DNA of 64,000 bases from Actinomyces oris. Lineage in GTDB: Bacteria; Actinomycetota; Actinomycetes; Actinomycetales; Actinomycetaceae. The translations under genes were made by a program, and so were the position numbers. This document shows positions 18,749 through 27,043 of this stretch, piece by piece (the first letter of the stretch is position 1; each line of letters starts with the position of its first letter). Below the pieces are notes generated by a model that was not told where the DNA came from, did no database searches, and saw only the letters and a list, made by a program, of their open reading frames with translations. The stretch covers positions 622,191-686,190 of the forward strand of contig NZ_VICC01000001.1 of the NCBI RefSeq assembly GCF_006546825.1, in the 5' to 3' direction.

Positions 18749-19657
18749 ATGACTGACACGCTCACGATCACCGTCATCGAGCCCGAGGAGCTCGCGCCCG
18801 TGGGGCGTCTGGGGGAGTGGCTCTTCGCCGAGGGTGCCTCCCTGCGCATGGTGCGCCCCTGGCGGGGCGAGCCCATCCCTTCCCTGGACGAGATCGGCGA
18901 TGGCCTCGTCGTGCTGGGCGGTTCCATGAGTGCCCACGATGAGGGTGAGCACCCCTGGCTGGCGGACCTGCGTGAGCTGCTGCGCGGCGTCGTCGCCGAC
19001 GACGTCCCCGCCATCGCCATCTGCCTGGGTGCCCAGGTGGCCGCCGAGGCCCTCGGGGGCTCCACGGCCGTGCCGGCGCTGGGCAACGACGAGGTCGGCG
19101 TCGTCGAGCTGACCATCACGGCCGCCGGCGAGAGCGACCCGGTCTTCGGGGCCGTGGCCGCCGAGGCCATCCGCGCCGCCCACCGCGCCGGAATCCCCAC
19201 CTCCGACGGCACCCGCCTGCCCGTCATCGTCTCCCACCACGACGCCGTCACCCACCTGCCCGAGGCCGCCACCCTGCTGGCCTCCTCCGACCGCTCCCCG
19301 GTTCACACCTGGCGGGCCGGGCGACTCCTGGCCTTCCAGCACCACCCCGAGTCCGACCCGGCGCGCGTGGCCTACTGGCGCACCCGTGACGCCCTCAACG
19401 ACCTGGCCGGAAGCATGGACGCGGCCTCCCTCCAGGCTGCCCGCGATGCCCTGGAGGTGGCCGCCGGCCGGAGCGCCGCGCCGGGCGCCGCCGGAACCCA
19501 CGGGGCCACGGCCGCCGACCTGCCCGAGGCGGCCGCCAGCGCCGGGGCCGCCGCCCGTGAGCAGGCCGAGAGGGTCGACCCCGCCATCCAGGCCTTCGGC
19601 CGCAGCCTGGCCCGCGTCCTCGTGCGCAACGTGCGCGCCCGCCGTCTGGCGCGCTGA
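18749..19657 (+). CDS. Type 1 (class I) glutamine amidotransferase
   Basis: 302-aa cytoplasmic protein with a class I glutamine amidotransferase domain over its first ~210 residues. It has GLVVLGGSMSAHDEGEHPWL, the nucleophile elbow AICLGAQVAAEALGG with the catalytic Cys, and the His-x-Glu pair in FQHHPESD. This subgroup resembles GuaA-like stand-alone amidotransferases of unknown acceptor. A ~90-residue Ala-rich C-terminal extension ends QAFGRSLARVLVRNVRARR, a probable amphipathic helix. It is convergent with XPB, with 91 bp between their stop codons, and no acceptor-enzyme gene is adjacent. Confidence 0.85.
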   Translation: MTDTLTITVIEPEELAPVGRLGEWLFAEGASLRMVRPWRGEPIPSLDEIGDGLVVLGGSMSAHDEGEHPWLADLRELLRGVVADDVPAIAICLGAQVAAEALGGSTAVPALGNDEVGVVELTITAAGESDPVFGAVAAEAIRAAHRAGIPTSDGTRLPVIVSHHDAVTHLPEAATLLASSDRSPVHTWRAGRLLAFQHHPESDPARVAYWRTRDALNDLAGSMDAASLQAARDALEVAAGRSAAPGAAGTHGATAADLPEAAASAGAAAREQAERVDPAIQAFGRSLARVLVRNVRARRLAR

Positions 19658-19748
19658 CCGGGCTGCCGGCCCTCACCGGCCCGGCCGGCTCGGTTTGTCC
19701 GGCTGGGCGGGTTCGTCCGGCTGCGCCTCGTTCACCGCCGGGCTGGGC

Positions 19749-21443
19749 TCACCTGTTCTCGGTGAGGTCCTCGGCGTCGATGATGGCGTAGGCGTAGCCC
19801 TGCTCGGCCAGGAAGCGCTGCCGGTGGGCGGCGTACTCCTGATCGGCGGTGTCGCGGGCGACGACCGTGTAGAAGTGGGCCTGGCGGCCGTCCTCCTTGG
19901 GGCGCACGATCCGCCCGAGCCGCTGGGCCTCCTCCTGGCGCGAGCCGAAGGAGCCCGAGACCTGGATCGCGACGCTCGCCCCGGGCAGGTCGATGGAGAA
20001 GTTCGCGACCTTGGAGACCACGAGCGTGCGGATCTCCCCGCAGCGGAAGGCGTCGTAGAGGCGTTGGCGCTCGCGCACCGTCGTCGCCCCGGTGATGACG
20101 GGGGCGTCCAGGTGCTCGGCGATCTCGGTGAGCTGGTCCACGTACTGGCCGATGACCAGGGCCGACTCGCCCTCGTGGCGGGCCAGGAGGGCCTCGATGA
20201 TCGGCAGTTTGCGCGGTGAGCAGGCGGCCAGGCGGTAGCGCTCCTCGGGCTCGGCGGTCGCGTAGGCCATGCGCTCACCGGCGTCGAGGGTCAGGCGCAC
20301 CTCGGTGCAGATCGCCGGGGCGATCCAGCCCTGGTTCTCCAGGTCCTTCCAGGGGGCGTCGTAGCGCTTGGGGCCGATGAGGCTGAAGACCTCGTCCTCG
20401 CGGCCGTCCTCGCGCACGAGGGTCGCCGTCAGGCCCAGGCGGCGGCGCGCCTGCAGGTCCGCGGTCATACGGAAGATCGGGGCTGGCAGGAGATGGACCT
20501 CGTCATAGACGATGAGCCCCCAGTCGTGGGAGTCCAGCAGGTCCAGGTGCGGGTAGACGCCTTTGCGGCGAGTGGTGAGCACCTGGTAGGTGGCGATCGT
20601 GACGGGGCGGACCTCTTTGCGCGAGCCGGAGTACTCGCCGATCTCCTCCTCGGTCAGGGTGGTGAAGCGGATGAGCTCCTCCTTCCACTGGCGCGCCGAG
20701 ACTGCGTTGGTGACCAGGATGAGCGTCGTCGTCGAGCTCTTGGCCATGGAGGCTGCGCCCACGAGGGTCTTGCCGGCCCCGCAGGGCAGGACGACCACGC
20801 CCGAGCCCCCCGCCCAGAAGCTCTCCACCGCCTCGCTCTGGTAGGGGCGCAGCTGGAAGGTGTCGGGGGAGTCGGTCAGGGTGATGGGGTGGGCCTCGCC
20901 GTCGACGTAGCCGGCCAGGTCCTCGGCCGGCCAGCCCAGCTTGATGAGCACCTGCTTGAGGTGGCCGCGCTCGGAGGGGTGGACGACGACGTCGGCCTCC
21001 CCGAGTCGCGTCCCCAGCAGGCCCTTGGTGCGCTTGGAGCGCATGACCTCCTCCAGGACCGGCACGTCGGTGGCGTGCAGAACCAGGCCATGGGCGGGGT
21101 CGGTGAGGAGCTGGAGGCGGCCGTAGCGACTCATCGTCTCGGCGATCTCGGTGAGCAGGGCGTGCGGCACCGGGAAGCGCGAGTAGGTGATGAGGGTGTG
21201 GACGACCGTCTCCGCGTCCAGGCCCGCGGCGCGCGCGTTCCATAGGGCCAGCGGCGTGATCCGGTAGGTGTGGATGTGCTCGGGGGCGCGCTCCAGCTCG
21301 GCGAAGGCGGCGATGGCGCGGCGGGCCTGCCCGGCCTGGGGGTGGGCAACCTCCAGGAGGACGGACTTGTCGGACTGGACGATGAGCGGGCCGTCGGGGG
21401 CGGACGGCGCCGGGGACGTAGGATCGCTGGGCGTGGCGGACAT
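19749..21443 (-). CDS. XPB/ERCC3-type DNA repair helicase
   Basis: SF2 3'-5' DNA helicase of 564 aa, like mycobacterial Ercc3. The N-terminal damage-recognition-like region (about 1-190) is followed by RecA-like domain 1 with Walker A LPCGAGKTLVG (about residue 222) and the DEVH box VYDEVHLLPAP (about 315), then motif III GLTATLVREDGRED. RecA-like domain 2 has VVSKVANFSIDLPGA and motif VI RQEEAQRLGRIVRPK. An ATG at 21441-21443 preceded by GATACT and 7 nt is taken as a leaderless start. In other actinobacteria its neighbour is the Helicase_C_3-type protein; here that gene (27189) is now 5.7 kb away because a mer transposon lies between them. Confidence 0.95.
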   Translation of the reverse strand: MSATPSDPTSPAPSAPDGPLIVQSDKSVLLEVAHPQAGQARRAIAAFAELERAPEHIHTYRITPLALWNARAAGLDAETVVHTLITYSRFPVPHALLTEIAETMSRYGRLQLLTDPAHGLVLHATDVPVLEEVMRSKRTKGLLGTRLGEADVVVHPSERGHLKQVLIKLGWPAEDLAGYVDGEAHPITLTDSPDTFQLRPYQSEAVESFWAGGSGVVVLPCGAGKTLVGAASMAKSSTTTLILVTNAVSARQWKEELIRFTTLTEEEIGEYSGSRKEVRPVTIATYQVLTTRRKGVYPHLDLLDSHDWGLIVYDEVHLLPAPIFRMTADLQARRRLGLTATLVREDGREDEVFSLIGPKRYDAPWKDLENQGWIAPAICTEVRLTLDAGERMAYATAEPEERYRLAACSPRKLPIIEALLARHEGESALVIGQYVDQLTEIAEHLDAPVITGATTVRERQRLYDAFRCGEIRTLVVSKVANFSIDLPGASVAIQVSGSFGSRQEEAQRLGRIVRPKEDGRQAHFYTVVARDTADQEYAAHRQRFLAEQGYAYAIIDAEDLTENR

Positions 21444-21450
21444 GGGCGGG

Positions 21451-21456
21451 AGTATC
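21451..21456 (-). promoter_or_regulatory. -10 box (GATACT) of leaderless XPB gene
   Basis: Minus-strand GATACT lies 7 nt upstream of the ATG at 21443. Confidence 0.45.
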
Positions 21457-21727
21457 CCAAGCCGGGGCAGCGCGCCGCCGTGACGGAGGAGACGTTCCTC
21501 TTCCAGCGGGAGGGGCGAGCCGGCCGGCGTCATGCCTGGGCGCGCGTGGCTGACAGTGCTACCGACAGTGACGTCACATCCATTCGCGTCATGACCGCGC
21601 AAGCGCAGCTGACGGCCCGGATCTTGGGCTGCCTCGGCGGAGCGCGAGCCGTGGGACGTGAACACGAGCCCCGGAGGCGGGGCGGCAAGCGCTACAAGGG
21701 GCCAGAAACGGTGACATCTGCGGGGTT

Positions 21728-21828
21728 GTGTCCAAATCGGTGACAAAGGCGTGAGGCGCGCTGCGGCCTGCGAAAGAAAACCGCATGATTCTGCGGTTCG
21801 TGTTGCTGGCCTCAGGGGTGGTCAGGTC
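21728..21828 (+). repeat. Left part of a palindromic intergenic element split by the mer transposon
   Basis: The outer arm 21728-21749 is the near-complement (19 of 22) of 27103-27124 on the far side of the transposon. An inner palindrome AACCGCATGATTCTGCGGTT lies at 21779-21798. It matches the intact element at 39226-39350 in order and spacing (inner palindrome 19 of 20 identical). Between the XPB start (21443) and this element, 21457-21727 shows no gene. Confidence 0.75.
21820..21828 (+). repeat. Left target-site duplication (GGTCAGGTC)
   Basis: This is identical to 27094-27102 and directly abuts the transposon end. Keeping a single copy restores a gapless match to the palindromic element at 39226-39350. 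Confidence 0.75.
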
Positions 21829-21878
21829 TGTGACTTCTGCGTTTAAATGGCGGGGTTCTTCCGACGTTCCGTGGCAGG
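21829..21878 (+). repeat. Left terminal inverted repeat of the mer transposon
   Basis: It begins TGTGACTT and shares a core TGGCGGGGTT with the right end, followed by a conserved GACG and GTGGC. The tniB stop codon lies 7 bp inside it. Confidence 0.85.
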
Positions 21879-21884
21879 CCGGGG

Positions 21885-22703
21885 TCAGGTGACGCCGATG
21901 ACCAGGGTGCTTTGGGCGGCTTCGATGACATCGTTGGTGATGGTGTCGAGTTCGTTTATCTTCAGCACGCGCTGGATCTGGGGGATGAGGCGTTCGAGCA
22001 GCCGGAAGTTGCCGCGGGTGACCCGCGCGATGGCGGCGATGGCTTGGGCGTCGGTGAAGTCTTCGGGGTCGAGGGTCTTGCCGAGGGAGCGCCAGTGTCG
22101 TTGCAAGACGAACAACAGTTCGTCCTGACCCAGGGGTCGGTATTGATGGGCGAACCCGACCCGGCTGTAGAACTGGGGGTAGTGGCTGAACTGCTTCTCC
22201 AGTCCGGGCATGCCGATCAGGATCAGTGCGATGTCGTCTCGGTCGTAGCGGTCGCGCAGCAGTTCCAGGGCGGCGGGGCGGAGCCGTTCGGACTCGTCGA
22301 CGATGATCAGCTCCACGTAGTTCCTGCTGCGGCGCCATCCCCAGGTCTCGGGCGTGACGTCGCCGTGCGGCGCGAGGTGCTGTTCGATGCAGATGTTGGT
22401 GCGGGTGATGGCCTGATTGAGCTCATCCTTCAGGGTCCGCGGGGTGGTCAGCACGCTGGGGGTGTAGAGCACGGTGCGGCTCCGGTTCAGGGCGGCGTAG
22501 ATCTTGGCGTCGTCGTCGGAGCGCGGCCCCCAGTAGGTCAGCAGATCGAGGGCCTTGTCCCAGTGCGCGTAGCGGCGCGCCGAGAGCGTCTTGCCCACTC
22601 CGGCCGACCCGAAGCACAGGCCGATGGTGTGGCCGCGGCGCACGGCGTCGGCGAACTCGGTGAAGCGGCGGTGTTCTTTGGTGACGATGAAGCGCTGGCT
22701 CAC
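21885..22703 (-). CDS. tniB: TniB-like AAA+ ATPase of the mer transposon
   Basis: 272-aa ATP-binding transposition helper of the TniB/IstB/MuB group, which in relatives forms filaments on target DNA and activates the TniA transposase. Walker A is FGSAGVGKTLSARR (about residues 31-44), Walker B is ELIIVDESERLRP, and sensor-like ALILIGMPGLEKQF and ARVTRGNFRLLERL follow. The GTG at 22701-22703 has an AAGGAGG site 8 nt upstream and overlaps the last codon of tniA (GTGA), so the two are translationally coupled. The coding sequence appears intact, unlike tniA. Confidence 0.88.
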   Translation of the reverse strand: MSQRFIVTKEHRRFTEFADAVRRGHTIGLCFGSAGVGKTLSARRYAHWDKALDLLTYWGPRSDDDAKIYAALNRSRTVLYTPSVLTTPRTLKDELNQAITRTNICIEQHLAPHGDVTPETWGWRRSRNYVELIIVDESERLRPAALELLRDRYDRDDIALILIGMPGLEKQFSHYPQFYSRVGFAHQYRPLGQDELLFVLQRHWRSLGKTLDPEDFTDAQAIAAIARVTRGNFRLLERLIPQIQRVLKINELDTITNDVIEAAQSTLVIGVT

Positions 22704-23914
22704 CTCAGGTCCTCCTTGTAGACCTTCAACTTCCGTTTCGGCGTCTGCGCCGCCGCTGGTTCCTCCGCGGGAGGTGGTGTCTCGGTGGTGTGTGCGGCCA
22801 CGACAGCGATGCGTTCGTTGATGCCGGCCCGTAGTGCCCGGCGTCTCGCGTTGCGAGCGGCCTGGATCTCTTTGAGGCTGACCTTCTGGTCGTGGTGCTC
22901 CTGGTTGACGGCCTTGCAGAGGAACTCGTCGTGGTCGAAGACGCGGATCTCGGTGATGTCGCGAGGGTCGTAACGGATCACGACCGACTGTCCGACGTAG
23001 CCGGCCAGGGTCGGGGAGACGTAGCGCAGGCCCTGGAATCGGATGCCATCGCGGCGCACGACGCGGGTCTTGGCCACGGTCAGCAACAGTCCGTCGAGAG
23101 CTTCCAGGCTCTCGGGCATGCGGGGCAGCCAGCCCTCGGCGATCCACGCGCTGCGCGGGGAGGTGCCGATCTCGCTGTGCGTGCGGTCGTTGTAGGTGGC
23201 CACGAACCTTTCGACGGCGGTGTCGAGCTCGGCCAGGGACAGTGTCGGTGTTGGCCAGGGCTGGCCTTCGCCGATGTATCCGGGCAGGTCGGCCAGCAGC
23301 TCGGTGTTGACGGTGCCGAAGAACCGCTCGATCTTGCCCCGGCCCTGGGGGCGGGCGACGGTGGAATGGATCAGCCGGATGTGGAGGTCGACGGCGGTGC
23401 CGGCGAGCTGGTGGCTGATGAAGTCGCTGCCGTGATCGACGTAGAGCACGTCCGGTAGGCCGCACATCGGCCAGGCCGGGTCGGCCTTGTGCCAGATCGC
23501 CTGCCGCAGCGCCAGCTCGTGCTTGTCGCGGTAGGACGCCGCGCCTTCCAGGGCGAGGGTGACCATGCCCGGGTCCAGGGCGCGCACGATCTCCCACACC
23601 ACCGAATAGGACGGGACCGGCCACCCGTGGATGCCGCAGATGCCGGTGACCTTGCGATGGATCGTGGCGATAGCCGGCCGCGGCTTGCTCAGCGCCAGAC
23701 CCTCGATCACGTGGACGAGATCGGTCGGCAAGCGGTGGGTGCCGGCGTCCATTCGCGGGGCCGTCTCCAGGCCCGCGTAGCCGTCGGTCCGGTAGCGGGC
23801 GTGCCAGCGCTCCAGGGTCCGCAGCCCGACGCCGGACTCGCGGGCCAGACGCGCGAGCGGAACCTCGTCCTCCACATGGAGCCGGAGAATGCGCCACCGC
23901 GCCGCAGCGTCCAT
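22700..23914 (-). CDS. tniA: Mu/TniA-type DDE transposase with an apparent internal deletion
   Basis: 404-aa transposase. An N-terminal HTH region (RWRILRLHVEDEVPLARLAR, VGLRTLERWHARYR) is followed by an rve core and a Mu C-terminal-type beta-barrel (YVSPTLAGYVGQSVVIRYDP). The second catalytic Asp (VLYVDHGSDF) and the Glu (RPQGRGKIERFFGTVN) are present. SYRDKHELALRQAIW reads directly from the segment before the first catalytic Asp into the segment well after it. From family knowledge, the usual stretch containing W-Q-x-D-H-T and about 60 more residues is missing in frame, near 23515-23525. It would be catalytically dead. It starts at the ATG after the resolvase gene, with a 7-nt gap. Confidence 0.85.
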   Translation of the reverse strand: MDAAARWRILRLHVEDEVPLARLARESGVGLRTLERWHARYRTDGYAGLETAPRMDAGTHRLPTDLVHVIEGLALSKPRPAIATIHRKVTGICGIHGWPVPSYSVVWEIVRALDPGMVTLALEGAASYRDKHELALRQAIWHKADPAWPMCGLPDVLYVDHGSDFISHQLAGTAVDLHIRLIHSTVARPQGRGKIERFFGTVNTELLADLPGYIGEGQPWPTPTLSLAELDTAVERFVATYNDRTHSEIGTSPRSAWIAEGWLPRMPESLEALDGLLLTVAKTRVVRRDGIRFQGLRYVSPTLAGYVGQSVVIRYDPRDITEIRVFDHDEFLCKAVNQEHHDQKVSLKEIQAARNARRRALRAGINERIAVVAAHTTETPPPAEEPAAAQTPKRKLKVYKEDLR

Positions 23915-23921
23915 CGCGCAC

Positions 23922-24518
23922 CTACTGCACGAGGCTCTCGCGGCCACGCTGCGCGCGCTCAAGGGCACGGTAGACCGTGGAGCGGCCGACGCTGAACAGC
24001 TCGGCCAGCTCGCCCACGGTGTGCTCCTTGGCGGCATGCAGGTGGACGAGGTGAGCCTCCTGTCGTGGGGTGAGCTTCGGAGACTTCCCGCGCAGCCGGC
24101 CCTTGGCCTTGGCGACCTTCATCCCTTCGCGGGTGCGGGCGCGAATGAGGTCGGCTTCGAACTCGGCGACCATCGCCAGCACGTTAAACAGCAGTTTGCC
24201 CATCGGGTCCGTCGGGTCATACACCGATCCGGCGATGCTGAGTTTCACCTCGCGGGCCGCGAGGTCATCGGCAATCTCATGAGCATCGCGCACCGAACGT
24301 GCCAACCGGTCGAGCTTGGTGACCACGAACGTGTCACCGGCCCGGCATGCCGCCAGCGCCTGCCGCAGCCCGGCGCGATCCGCATTGCGGCCGGTCAGTC
24401 CGTGATCGACGTATATGCGCATCGCGTCGACACCGAGAGCGCTGAGGCCATCGCGCTGGGCGGTGAGGTCCTGTTCATCGGTGGAGACCCGGGCGTACCC
24501 GACCTTCAAAGCGGACAT
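23922..24518 (-). CDS. tnpR: Serine recombinase (transposon resolvase)
   Basis: 198-aa resolvase/invertase. The N-terminal catalytic domain has the nucleophile Ser12 in GYARVSTDEQDLTAQ, then VTKLDRLARS and GKLLFNVLAMVAEFE. The E-helix follows, and a C-terminal HTH of Hin type ends VGELAELFSVGRSTVYRALE. It resolves cointegrates at a res site, probably the gap upstream (24519-24680). It is first in the tnpR-tniA-tniB set; this order, with a resolvase beside TniA/TniB, is typical of Tn5053-like elements. It appears intact. Confidence 0.93.
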   Translation of the reverse strand: MSALKVGYARVSTDEQDLTAQRDGLSALGVDAMRIYVDHGLTGRNADRAGLRQALAACRAGDTFVVTKLDRLARSVRDAHEIADDLAAREVKLSIAGSVYDPTDPMGKLLFNVLAMVAEFEADLIRARTREGMKVAKAKGRLRGKSPKLTPRQEAHLVHLHAAKEHTVGELAELFSVGRSTVYRALERAQRGRESLVQ

Positions 24519-24679
24519 GCTTCTAAGTGTGTCATATAATGCCCCGTCACCGAACAGTTCACCGGACGGGTCTTACGGGACACCTCGTCAGGCATGCTAT
24601 AGGACTCCCATGTCGGGAGTGGGTGTGTCCGGTCGAGGTTCCCCATGCGGGACCCTCGGAAGTGTGCCGTCGAGGGACC
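24519..24679. other. Putative resolution (res) and promoter region of the mer transposon
   Basis: The gap upstream of tnpR holds AT-rich TGTCATATAATGCC (24529-24542) and a short palindrome ACTCCC-ATGTC-GGGAGT (24605-24621). This is where resolvase-binding subsites and the tnpR promoter are normally found. I could not define the three subsites by eye. No gene is seen. Confidence 0.4.
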
Positions 24680-24832
24680 GTCGCGAGGTGATCGATGGTG
24701 ATCGGGTCACCGGCGGCGCGCAGCCGCAGCAACGGGACCAGCAGGGCGGTCTCCTCGGACCGGACGAGCCGGTCTGCCAGGTCGGTGGTCTGTCAGGTCG
24801 GTGGTGAGGATCGTCTCATTGAGTGCGTCCAA
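24680..24832 (-). pseudogene. merB: merB (organomercurial lyase) 5' relic
   Basis: Minus-strand reading from a TTG at 24830-24832 gives LDALNETILTTDL. A 16-bp tandem duplication (24774-24789 and 24790-24805, one mismatch) then breaks the frame. Omitting one copy continues into ADRLVRSEETALLVPLLRL and AAGDPITIDHLATV, which fits the N-terminal winged-helix of MerB (P-L-L-x-x-L-A-x-G-x-x-V-T-I-x-x-L-A). The similarity stops near 24680, so the catalytic part with the essential cysteines is gone. It lies 22 nt after the merA stop, the expected place in merA-merB operons. Confidence 0.65.
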
Positions 24833-24854
24833 TTCTATTGGGGTGAGTGCGCGG

Positions 24855-26279
24855 TCAGGCGCAGCAGGACAGCTTCGAGACGTCGGTGGTGAAGGCCTTG
24901 GCGACGATGCGGATGCCTTCGGCCATGGTCAGGTATGGGGCCCACGCGTCGGCGACTTCTGCGATGGTCTTGCCGAGGATGTGGACGCCGGCGGCGGCGA
25001 GCTCGCCGGCGTCCTTGGCGACAGCGGTGAGACCGAGGATCTCGCCGGTGTCGGCGTTGGCGACCATCTTGATGAACCCACGCATGTCCCGGTTCACCAG
25101 CGCACGGGGCACGTACTCCAGTGGCAGGACGCGGCAGTCGCAGCGGATCCCGGCCGCGATGACCTCCTTCTCGGTCATCCCGACCGCGCCGATGGCGGGA
25201 CCGGTGAACGTCACCCGAGGCATCCGTGTGTAGTCGACCGAAGTGTTGGCGTCGGTGAAGGCGTTCTCGGCGACGATCGTGCCGTGCCGGGCCGCGACAT
25301 AGACGAACTCGGGGTGCCCGGTGACATCCCCGCCCGCCCAGACGCGGGGGTTGGCGGTCTGCAACTGGTCGGTGACCACGATCTGTCCGGCCTCGCCGGT
25401 CTTCACCCCCACGGCCTCGAGGTTGAGCCCCTCGGTGACCGGGCGGCGTCCGAGCGCGACGAGGATCTCGTCGGCACGGAACTCCTGCTCGCCGCCCGAG
25501 ACCTCGGCCATGACGACGACCTGCCCGGTGACGGTATCGCGGGCAACGCGGGAGGGAACAGCGCGGCGGACCACCCGGATGCCCTCGTCGGCGAAGACTT
25601 CCTGCAATGATCTGGAAACCTCCGGCTCCTCCTTCGACGCCAGCCGAGAACGCACCAGCAGGGTCACCTTCGAGCCGAGCCGGGCGAACATCTGGGCCAG
25701 CTCCAGCGCCACGTAGCCACCGCCGAGCACCAGCAGCGAGTCGGGGCGCTCGGACAGTTCCATCGCCGACGTCGAGGTCAGGTACTCGACGCCGTCCAGC
25801 CCCTGGATGAGCGGGACCCAGGGACGGGTGCCGGTAGCGATCAGGTAATGGGCGGACTCGATGGTTTCCACGGTGCCTTCAGCGGCGGTGACCTCCAGCA
25901 CAGGCGCATCCGGGGTGCCGGCGAAGGCCGCCTGGCCCTGGCGGACCGGCCAGCCGTAGGCTTCGGCCACGTCGAAGTACTTCTCACCCCGCATCGCCTC
26001 GACCAGGTCCTGCTTGCCACCCACCAGCCCGGGCATGTCGACCGCGCCCGCGGTGGCGGCGATCCCCGGGAACCGGGAGCCCGCGTCCGCGGCCACGTGG
26101 CGGGCCTCGGCGGCCGCTATCAGCGCCTTGGACGGCACGCACCCGGTGTTCACGCAGGTGCCGCCGAACGTACCGCGCTCGACCATCACCACCGACTTGC
26201 CCAGCGTGGTGGCGCGGATCGCTGCGGCGAACGCCGCGCCACCCGACCCGATCACGGCCAGATCAATCTTCGACTGCAT
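24855..26279 (-). CDS. merA: Mercuric reductase
   Basis: 474-aa FAD-dependent disulfide oxidoreductase that reduces Hg(II) to volatile Hg(0) with NADPH. FAD motif GSGGAAFAAAIRA; redox-active pair Cys42/Cys47 in GGTCVNTGCVPSK; NADPH-binding LLVLGGGYVALELAQ; FAD motif VWAGGDVTGHPEFV. The C-terminus ends KLSCCA, whose vicinal cysteines are the mark of MerA over other family members. The N-terminal HMA domain of many MerAs is absent, as in many short forms. It is divergent from merR across a MerR-type promoter with a 20-bp spacer. Appears intact, so Hg(II) resistance is plausible, though no mer transporter gene is present. Confidence 0.96.
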   Translation of the reverse strand: MQSKIDLAVIGSGGAAFAAAIRATTLGKSVVMVERGTFGGTCVNTGCVPSKALIAAAEARHVAADAGSRFPGIAATAGAVDMPGLVGGKQDLVEAMRGEKYFDVAEAYGWPVRQGQAAFAGTPDAPVLEVTAAEGTVETIESAHYLIATGTRPWVPLIQGLDGVEYLTSTSAMELSERPDSLLVLGGGYVALELAQMFARLGSKVTLLVRSRLASKEEPEVSRSLQEVFADEGIRVVRRAVPSRVARDTVTGQVVVMAEVSGGEQEFRADEILVALGRRPVTEGLNLEAVGVKTGEAGQIVVTDQLQTANPRVWAGGDVTGHPEFVYVAARHGTIVAENAFTDANTSVDYTRMPRVTFTGPAIGAVGMTEKEVIAAGIRCDCRVLPLEYVPRALVNRDMRGFIKMVANADTGEILGLTAVAKDAGELAAAGVHILGKTIAEVADAWAPYLTMAEGIRIVAKAFTTDVSKLSCCA

Positions 26280-26323
26280 CCCGAACCCTCCCCGGACTGT
26301 TGAGAAATCCTCCTGATGCGGCG

Positions 26324-26355
26324 ATACTAAAGCTTCCAGTACAGGGGAAGGTCAA
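26324..26355 (-). promoter_or_regulatory. MerR-type merA promoter/operator
   Basis: On the minus strand, -35 TTGACC (26350-26355) and -10 TAGTAT (26324-26329) are separated by 20 bp instead of 17. The spacer is filled by the dyad CTTCC-N8-GGAAG (26333-26337 and 26346-26350). Over-long spacers with a central dyad are the signature of promoters untwisted by metal-bound MerR. Confidence 0.85.
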
Positions 26356-26386
26356 GGGTGAGACCTGTGACACACGAGGGGTGAGG

Positions 26387-26776
26387 ATGCGGATCGGGGA
26401 GCTCGCTGAAGCGGCCGGCACGACCACGAAGACTCTGCGGTTCTATGAAGACCAGGGGCTCTTGCCCCCGGCCGAGCGCACGCCCGGCGGCTACCGCGAC
26501 TACACGACCGAGAGCCTCACCCGGATCGACTTCATCCACCGCGGCCAAGCCGTCGGACTCTCCCTCGCCCAGATCCGGCAGGTCCTCGACATCCGCGACC
26601 ACGGCCAAGCTCCCTGCGATCACGTACGCGACCTGCTCGACGCACGCCTGACCGACATTGACCTGAAACTCAGACAGCTCCACGACCTGCGCGACACCCT
26701 CGCCGGGCTACGCGACCAGGCCGAGCACGTTGAGCCCGACACGTGCAGCTCCGACCAGGTCTGCCGGTACCTGTAG
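26387..26776 (+). CDS. merR: MerR-family metal-responsive regulator
   Basis: 129-aa repressor/activator. The N-terminal winged HTH is MRIGELAEAAGTTTKTLRFY, followed by YEDQGLLPP and a wing with GGYRDY; a long dimerisation helix follows. Cysteines at 77, 120 and 126 fit the three-Cys metal site of MerR-type Hg(II) sensors (82/117/126 in Tn501), though the spacing also resembles Zn/Cd/Pb sensors. Divergence from merA and the operator argue for Hg(II). The ATG at 26387 follows GAGGGGTGAGG; a GTG at 26381 in the same frame is the alternative. Confidence 0.9.
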   Translation: MRIGELAEAAGTTTKTLRFYEDQGLLPPAERTPGGYRDYTTESLTRIDFIHRGQAVGLSLAQIRQVLDIRDHGQAPCDHVRDLLDARLTDIDLKLRQLHDLRDTLAGLRDQAEHVEPDTCSSDQVCRYL

Positions 26777-26864
26777 CCAAGCCCGACGCCGCACGGACAC
26801 GCCATCGAGGGGTGGTGGTCGACCGAGCCCCAGCCGCACAGCTGGAACGTTCCGCCTCGACCTA

Positions 26865-26882
26865 CTGACACGAAAGTGTCAG
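26865..26882 (+). terminator. Hairpin after merR
   Basis: CTGACAC-GAAA-GTGTCAG: a 7-bp perfect stem with a GAAA loop about 90 bp after merR. The remaining stretch to the right terminal repeat (26883-27043) shows no gene I can support. Confidence 0.5.
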
Positions 26883-27043
26883 CGGCGCAGTGGGCATCGG
26901 AACTGCGCCCGAGGGACTCACAGCACGTATCGATCCGGGTGGGTCGACAGGGGTGAGGGTCGCCAACCCCGGTAGTCGTATGGGGATGGCCTTACGGACA
27001 CGCAGGGCATCGCTACCACCCCCTCGCGTGCGAGGGAGTGGAG

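Noticed and set aside
21885-23921. A 678-codon frame that seems to fuse a long Arg/Pro-rich region to TniB
   Set aside because: The first 400 codons are an out-of-frame reading of tniA. The GTG at 22703 with AAGGAGG gives the proper TniB start.
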